Positions 6,260 to 9,812 of a stretch of 9,812 nucleotides of DNA are shown here, piece after piece; the first letter of the stretch is position 1; every line of letters starts with the position of its first letter. The notes below the pieces were generated by a model. It had not been told where the DNA came from, did not search any database, and saw only the letters and a program-made list of their open reading frames with translations. The translations under genes and the position numbers were made by a program. The stretch is from Collinsella aerofaciens (GTDB lineage Bacteria; Actinomycetota; Coriobacteriia; Coriobacteriales; Coriobacteriaceae). Where the stretch lies: positions 1 through 9,812 of the forward strand of contig JAPJOH010000044.1 in the NCBI GenBank assembly GCA_030826265.1. Direction: 5' to 3'.

Positions 6260-6363
6260 TGCGGAAACTCGGTCGGTCCAGAGCAATATCGTGCAAACGG
6301 AAATCTGGCTGATGATCTGTTCGCGACAAAGACTCGATAGGTAGCCCCCTCTATGCCCTTTTG

Positions 6364-6434
6364 TAAGTTGCGGTGAAATAGGGACTGAATTTGGGGTTGA
6401 ATCGTTTAAACAGTCCCTATTTCACCGCAACTTA
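6364..6434. repeat. 71-bp inverted repeat with perfect 24-bp arms
   Basis: The arm 6364-6387 (TAAGTTGCGG to GGGACTG) is the exact reverse complement of 6411-6434, with a 23-base AT-richer loop. Beyond the arms an imperfect complementarity between about 6342-6352 and 6435-6445 (CCCC-rich against GGGG-rich) may extend the structure. It lies 13 bases past the permease terminator. No protein is encoded. It may be a second miniature element or a structured RNA end. Confidence 0.85.
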
Positions 6435-6446
6435 TGGGAGGGGTAG

Positions 6447-6482
6447 AAAAAGGCGGAGGCCCTGGAGAGGGTCTCCGCCTTT
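6447..6482 (-). terminator. Intrinsic terminator after the PTS permease gene
   Basis: GGCGGAG (6452-6458) pairs with CTCCGCC (6473-6479), with an inner CCCT/AGGG stem around a short loop. On the minus strand it is followed by TTTTTC. It lies about 36 bases past the permease stop. The other strand has a shorter T run (TTTG). Confidence 0.88.
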
Positions 6483-6517
6483 GTTACAAGGGGCGATATT
6501 ATTCGCTAACTGCTGGA

Positions 6518-8521
6518 TTAGACCAGGCGGGCGTTGATCGTCTTGGCGATCTCGGCGGCGTCGGTGGAACCCTTGACGGTGGCACGGAAGTCCTCGTCCA
6601 TAAGCGCCTCGGCGACCTTGGACAGGATCTTGAGGTGCGTGGTTCCAGCCTGAGCGCCCGGGATGAGCAGGGCGATGGCAACGTTGACGGGAGCGCCGTC
6701 CATGGTGTCCCAACCGGTCACGCCGGACTCGTCCTTGACGACGATGACGGCAGCCTCGGTAATGGCGTCGGACTTGGCATGCGGGATGGCGAAGCCCTCC
6801 ATCATGCCCGTGGTGCCCTCGGCCTCGCGGGCCAGGAAGGCGTTCATCACGGCGTCGGCGTCGCTGGCGATACCGGCCTTGACAGCCTGGTTGGAAACGA
6901 AGCTCAGAGCCTCGTCACGAGAAGCGAAGTCCTCGGCGACAAAGACGTTCTCGACCTTCACGAAGTCAGCAGCCTCGGCCTTGGGGGCCTCGACGGCAGC
7001 GGCCTTGGGGGCCTCAACCGGCTTGGTTGCAGGAGCGGGCTTCTGGTTCTTCTCGAAGTCGTACTTCTTGAAGGCCACGAACAGGATGCCACCGACCACA
7101 GCGCCGATGAGGATCGCGAGGACCCACAGCGGACCGTTCTCGACAACGGGCAGGACCAGGAAGCCGCCGTGAGGCGCCGGATCGTGAACGTTGAAGAAGA
7201 TGGTCAAGATGGAAGCGATGGAAGAACCGAGCATCATGATGGGCATAACGGGCCAGATGTTCTTGGTCATGAACGGAATGGCGCCCTCGGTGATGTGGGT
7301 GCAACCAAGGATGAGGTTGACGATACCGGCGTCATGATCCTCCTGGCTGAAGTACTTCTTGCCGACAACGACGGCGAAGGTGGTGATCAGCGGCGGAACG
7401 ATGCAAGCGGCGGAGACGGCAGCCATGAAGTTGGTGCCGAAGTTGTAGGTCTCGGTGCCGACGCCAGCTTCGAGAGCGGTACCGAGCAGGAAGGTGCCAG
7501 TAGCGTAAGCAGCCTTGTTGACCGGGCCGCCCATATCAAAGGCGCACATGCAGCCGATGGCCAGGCCAAGGATCACCGGACCGGAGTTACCGAGGCTCTG
7601 CAGGAAATCCATCATGCCCTGGTTAATGGCAGCCATGGGGCCGGAAATACCGAGCATGACCAGACCGACGATGGCGGTAGAGCACAGCGGATACAGGAAG
7701 ATTGCCTTCAGGCCATTAAGGCTCGCAGGAATTTTAGAGAAAACCTTCTCGAGCAGCAGGATGACATAGCCAGCGAGGAAGCCGCCGACGATGCCGCCTA
7801 GGAAGCCAAAGCCCACACCTGCGCCACCGGCGTCGATCATGCCGGTATCGGCGTTAACAGGCAAGCCCTGGATGGCAATCATACCGGCGACGAAACCGGG
7901 GACGAGCGCCGGGCGCTTGCCGATGGACTCGGCGATGTAAGCGGAGAGCACCGGAACCATGAGGTTCATGGCGATACCGCCGATAATCTTGAGCATCGCG
8001 GCAAAGCTGTTGTAGTCGGCAGCCGTCGAATCAAAGGACGTGATGCCCCACAGGAACGAAATGGCGGTCAGAACACCACCGGCAACGACGAAGACCAGCA
8101 TGTGGCTGACGCCGTTCATGAGGTGCTTGTAGATGACGTGACCGATGGACTCCTTCTCCTCGACCTCGTCCTCGACATCGGCGGCAGCGGCAACCGTGTC
8201 GTCGCCCTTGGCGGCGAGCGCGCGGTCGATCAGCTTACCAGCAGCCTCGACAGACAGGGCCTTGGAAACACCAACGGAAACCATGGGCTTACCGGCGAAA
8301 CGCTCAGCCTGGACATCCTTATCGGCTGCGACAACGACGGCCTTGGCACCGGCGATCTCGCTCTTGGTGAGCTCGTTCTCGACGCCGACCTGGCCATGAG
8401 TCTCGACCTTAATGGTCAGACCTCGCTCGGCAGCAGCCTTCTCCAGCGCCTCCTTCGCCATGAAGGTGTGCGCAATGCCGGTCGGGCAACCGGTCGCGGC
8501 GATGATGTCAAACTTAGCCAT
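6518..8521 (-). CDS. fruA: Fructose-type PTS permease, domain order IIB-IIC-IIA
   Basis: This 667-residue membrane protein imports and phosphorylates fructose, releasing fructose 1-phosphate. The N-terminal IIB domain (about 1-105) has TGCPTGIAHT with phospho-cysteine Cys12. An acidic linker leads to the multi-span IIC membrane domain (about 127-480), which carries DMGGPVNKAA and the conserved ITEGAIPF motif of fructose-family IIC. An Ala/Pro/Lys/Glu-rich linker follows, with a tandem VEAPKA repeat. The C-terminal IIA domain (about 520-667) has GFAIPHAKS with the active His581. The start at 8521 has AAGGAGG five bases upstream. A frame extension upstream to 8593 covers a GC-rich leader and is not needed. 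The family also includes mannose and mannosylglycerate transporters. The neighbouring 1-phosphofructokinase genes make fructose the best guess. It is the first gene after the divergent regulator. Confidence 0.9.
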   Translation of the reverse strand: MAKFDIIAATGCPTGIAHTFMAKEALEKAAAERGLTIKVETHGQVGVENELTKSEIAGAKAVVVAADKDVQAERFAGKPMVSVGVSKALSVEAAGKLIDRALAAKGDDTVAAAADVEDEVEEKESIGHVIYKHLMNGVSHMLVFVVAGGVLTAISFLWGITSFDSTAADYNSFAAMLKIIGGIAMNLMVPVLSAYIAESIGKRPALVPGFVAGMIAIQGLPVNADTGMIDAGGAGVGFGFLGGIVGGFLAGYVILLLEKVFSKIPASLNGLKAIFLYPLCSTAIVGLVMLGISGPMAAINQGMMDFLQSLGNSGPVILGLAIGCMCAFDMGGPVNKAAYATGTFLLGTALEAGVGTETYNFGTNFMAAVSAACIVPPLITTFAVVVGKKYFSQEDHDAGIVNLILGCTHITEGAIPFMTKNIWPVMPIMMLGSSIASILTIFFNVHDPAPHGGFLVLPVVENGPLWVLAILIGAVVGGILFVAFKKYDFEKNQKPAPATKPVEAPKAAAVEAPKAEAADFVKVENVFVAEDFASRDEALSFVSNQAVKAGIASDADAVMNAFLAREAEGTTGMMEGFAIPHAKSDAITEAAVIVVKDESGVTGWDTMDGAPVNVAIALLIPGAQAGTTHLKILSKVAEALMDEDFRATVKGSTDAAEIAKTINARLV
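6977..7015 (-). repeat. 24-bp tandem repeat in the permease IIC-IIA linker
   Basis: The 15-base unit GGCCTTGGGGGCCTC occurs at 6977-6991 and again at 7001-7015, a period of 24 bases, encoding repeated VEAPKA in the flexible linker before the IIA domain. Such in-frame repeats can change linker length between strains. Confidence 0.7.
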
Positions 8522-8542
8522 GTGTCCCTCCTTCTTGAGTAC

Positions 8543-8558
8543 AGCGCCCGCGGGCGCT
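8543..8558. promoter_or_regulatory. Perfect 16-bp GC palindrome just upstream of the permease ribosome binding site
   Basis: AGCGCCCGCGGGCGCT is its own reverse complement. It lies 9 bases upstream of the AAGGAGG ribosome binding site (8527-8533). As DNA it could be an operator; as RNA it could form a six-pair hairpin with a CGCG loop that affects translation. Confidence 0.55.
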
Positions 8559-8565
8559 CCCCTAC

Positions 8566-8583
8566 ACGCGCTTCGATGCGCGT
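8566..8583. promoter_or_regulatory. GC hairpin in the permease leader
   Basis: ACGCGC (8566-8571) pairs with GCGCGT (8578-8583) around a six-base loop. Together with the palindrome at 8543-8558 it fills most of the predicted leader. On the plus strand it is followed by TTTTT, so it could also stop any transcript leaving the permease region towards the regulator. Confidence 0.5.
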
Positions 8584-8597
8584 TTTTCCACACTTGA

Positions 8598-8626
8598 AAG
8601 ATACCAACCTACCGTCCGCGTGAGAA
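8598..8626 (-). promoter_or_regulatory. Candidate promoter for the PTS permease gene
   Basis: On the minus strand TATCTT (8598-8603) is preceded by TGG, an extended -10 pattern, and lies 17 bases from TTCTCA (8621-8626), which matches the -35 consensus at four positions. A start near 8591 gives a leader of about 70 bases. Confidence 0.35.
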
Positions 8627-8648
8627 GAGACAAGGCGCAATTCTCCGG

Positions 8649-8713
8649 TGAAAGGTTCTTTCATAACCGTAAACGGCAAGTGAAAGTTTACCATCAACAC
8701 TTGAAACGGCAAG
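8649..8713. promoter_or_regulatory. Candidate operator region between permease and regulator
   Basis: A 15-bp palindrome TGAAAGGTTCTTTCA lies at 8649-8663. The ten-base direct repeat AAACGGCAAG occurs at 8671-8680 and 8704-8713, 33 bases apart (about three helical turns). TGAAAG recurs at 8681. The region lies between the two divergent promoters, where a local regulator would bind. Assignment to the RpiR protein is inference. Confidence 0.45.
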
Positions 8714-8739
8714 GTGTATCTTGTAATTGAAAATGCCCG

Positions 8740-8745
8740 TATACT
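8740..8745 (+). promoter_or_regulatory. Candidate -10 box for the RpiR-family regulator
   Basis: TATACT lies 48 bases before the ATG at 8794, implying a leader of about 42 bases. No good -35 is visible at the right spacing. The second AAACGGCAAG copy ends close to where a -35 would be. Confidence 0.4.
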
Positions 8746-8782
8746 ATGGCATTGCAAATCAAGCTAGATTTTCATGCCAACC

Positions 8783-8787
8783 AGGAG
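8783..8787 (+). promoter_or_regulatory. Ribosome binding site that decides the regulator start
   Basis: AGGAG lies six bases before the ATG at 8794. The upstream in-frame ATG at 8746 directly follows the -10-like box and has no ribosome binding site, so the shorter protein is preferred. Confidence 0.75.
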
Positions 8788-8793
8788 CCATCC

Positions 8794-9651
8794 ATGACCG
8801 ATAGTAGCAAGAGCGCACTTTCCCTCATTAGTACCCATCAGGGATACAGCGAGTCCGAGCAGCGCATTGTCGACTATATATTGGAGCACCAGTCCGAGGC
8901 GCCACGCCTCACGGCCGCTCAGCTCTCGCGCGCTGCCGCCACGTCCGAGGCGACCGTTTCGCGTTTCTGCCGCAAGCTGGGCTTTGGCAGCTTCCGCAGC
9001 TTTCAGTTTTCGTTGGCGCGCGACTTAGAGAGTCAGCGCAACGAGGGCCTGACCGACGAGGTCTCACTCGACAACATGGAGCAGAGCCTTAAAAATATCC
9101 TCGCCGCCAAGGTGAGTGAGCTTAATGCGACCATCGACGGCATTGATCACGACACGTTGGCCGCAGTTGTACACGCGCTTAAGAATGCCGGCGTTATTGA
9201 GTTCGCCGCCGTGGGCAATACAAACGCGGTCGCGCTCGACGCGACATTTAAGTTTTCGCAGCTGGGCCTGCGCTGCATGACGAGTACCATTAGCGAGACA
9301 TCAATCGGCTTTGCGCTCACGTTGCGCCCGGGTGACGTCATCGTGCTAATCTCAAACTCCGGCAAATCGCGCCGACTGAATCGCATGGCAAAAGCGGCTC
9401 GCGACTGCGGCGCAACCGTAGTCGTCATCAGCAGCGACAGCAAATCCCCACTCGCGCGCCTGGCAGACTACACTTTTAATACCGTCAACCACGAAGCGCT
9501 ACTGACGACGGGCGACTTTGCCTTCTCCAAGATCAGCGCCACGATGATCATCGAAGTCATCTACAACTTCCTGCTGCCCGAGATTGAAGACGCGCGTGAG
9601 CATATCAGCTACTACGAGGAGCTCATCCAGCCGGATAAGGTCGTTGAGTAG
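8794..9651 (+). CDS. MurR/RpiR-family transcriptional regulator (HTH plus SIS domain)
   Basis: This 285-residue DNA-binding protein has the two-domain plan of the RpiR family. The N-terminal winged-helix HTH includes LTAAQLSRAAATSEATVSRF (39-58), followed by CRKLGFGSFRSF, typical of the family. The C-terminal SIS sugar-phosphate-binding domain (about 125-260) contains the hallmark ISNSGKS (186-192) and VVVISSDSKSPLARLAD. The start at 8794 is chosen because AGGAG lies six bases upstream. The gene is divergent from the PTS permease with a shared 272-bp region, so it most likely controls the fructose genes. The likely signal is a sugar phosphate such as fructose 1-phosphate. Whether it represses or activates cannot be read from the sequence. 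RpiR relatives also control ribose, N-acetylmuramate and glucosamine genes; context points to fructose. Confidence 0.9.
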   Translation: MTDSSKSALSLISTHQGYSESEQRIVDYILEHQSEAPRLTAAQLSRAAATSEATVSRFCRKLGFGSFRSFQFSLARDLESQRNEGLTDEVSLDNMEQSLKNILAAKVSELNATIDGIDHDTLAAVVHALKNAGVIEFAAVGNTNAVALDATFKFSQLGLRCMTSTISETSIGFALTLRPGDVIVLISNSGKSRRLNRMAKAARDCGATVVVISSDSKSPLARLADYTFNTVNHEALLTTGDFAFSKISATMIIEVIYNFLLPEIEDAREHISYYEELIQPDKVVE

Positions 9652-9750
9652 GTAAATTGGGGAGCCGATAGACGCCCCTCGCCACGAAACCCGCCCATCT
9701 ACTACGTTTTAACCGCAACCGCCAACCATACACCCAAAATAGAGAAAACC

Positions 9751-9767
9751 GCAGGCGTTCTACCTGC
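9751..9767. terminator. Weak hairpin downstream of the regulator, possible terminator
   Basis: GCAGG pairs with CCTGC around a seven-base loop, about 100 bases past the regulator stop. Read on the minus strand it is followed by GGTTTTCTC, so it fits better as the end of a gene entering from the right than as the end of the regulator. Nothing else is recognisable in 9652-9812. Confidence 0.25.
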
Positions 9768-9812
9768 ACTGATAATTGTTCTCGGGGGAAGCGGGCACTG
9801 CGGGGCGCGGCA

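Larger units (their letters stand above)
5971..6517. other. Gene-free spacer between ptsH and the permease gene
   Basis: This spacer of about 550 bases holds, left to right: the ptsH leader and candidate promoter, the 152-bp palindromic element, about 100 bases (6260-6363) in which I see nothing recognisable, the 71-bp inverted repeat, and the permease terminator. Open frames crossing it mirror the inverted repeat and show no family similarity. Confidence 0.75.

Noticed and set aside
6053..6300. AAACGG hexamers near ptsH resembling the repeat in the regulator-permease region
   Set aside because: A six-base match is expected several times by chance in a window this size; only the ten-base repeat is kept.
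6041..6344. Small open frames on both strands across the 152-bp palindrome
   Set aside because: Their sequences are near mirror copies of each other because of the inverted repeat (for example PTGARARPVRF against LTGRARAPVGE), and they lack good ribosome binding sites.
6434..7801. 455-residue plus-strand open frame opposite the PTS permease
   Set aside because: It has no family similarity, and it starts inside an inverted repeat arm and the terminator.
9702..9812. Minus-strand frame open to the right edge, ending at 9702
   Set aside because: Only 36 codons are visible, with no recognisable motif; chance is likely at this length.
1..9812. CRISPR arrays, transposases, prophage or toxin-antitoxin genes
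   Set aside because: No regularly spaced repeats and no such protein families were seen; the inverted repeats at 6108-6434 are the only mobile-element-like signals.

Overview
The window reads as a chromosomal sugar-uptake locus from a high-GC Gram-positive bacterium. Protein style, GC-rich codon use, strong AGGAGG-type ribosome binding sites and the gene set suggest an actinobacterium of the class Coriobacteriia, perhaps Collinsella or a relative. That placement is an inference from memory of the families; no search was run.

Layout. Everything except the last gene is on the minus strand, so in transcription order the window reads right to left. A MurR/RpiR-type regulator (8794-9651, +) is divergent from a fructose-type PTS permease in the order IIB-IIC-IIA (6518-8521, -). 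The permease is followed by a strong terminator and a roughly 550-bp gene-free spacer holding two striking inverted repeats: one with perfect 42-bp arms (6108-6259) and one with perfect 24-bp arms (6364-6434). Then come HPr (5707-5970), a terminator, Enzyme I (3870-5573), a 1-phosphofructokinase-family kinase (2863-3795), a terminator, and a second, paralogous kinase (1741-2673) with its own terminator. The locus is followed by a CCA-adding tRNA nucleotidyltransferase (182-1576) and the 5' part of a tRNA-Glu(CTC) gene that runs off the left edge.

How it works. The locus encodes a whole phosphorelay: PEP to Enzyme I (His186), to HPr (His15), to the IIA domain (His581), to the IIB domain (Cys12), to incoming fructose, giving fructose 1-phosphate. 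The PfkB-family kinases would turn this into fructose 1,6-bisphosphate for glycolysis. The divergent RpiR protein has an HTH and a sugar-phosphate-binding SIS domain and is the obvious candidate regulator; short direct and inverted repeats lie in the shared promoter region. Terminators split the cluster into at least four transcription units: permease, ptsH, ptsI plus kinase 2, and kinase 1.

The proteins are mostly ordinary. The points most worth a second look are the two non-coding inverted repeats, the shared unusual active-site motif of the two kinases, and the GC-rich palindromes in the permease leader. I see no defence system, CRISPR array, transposase or prophage gene.
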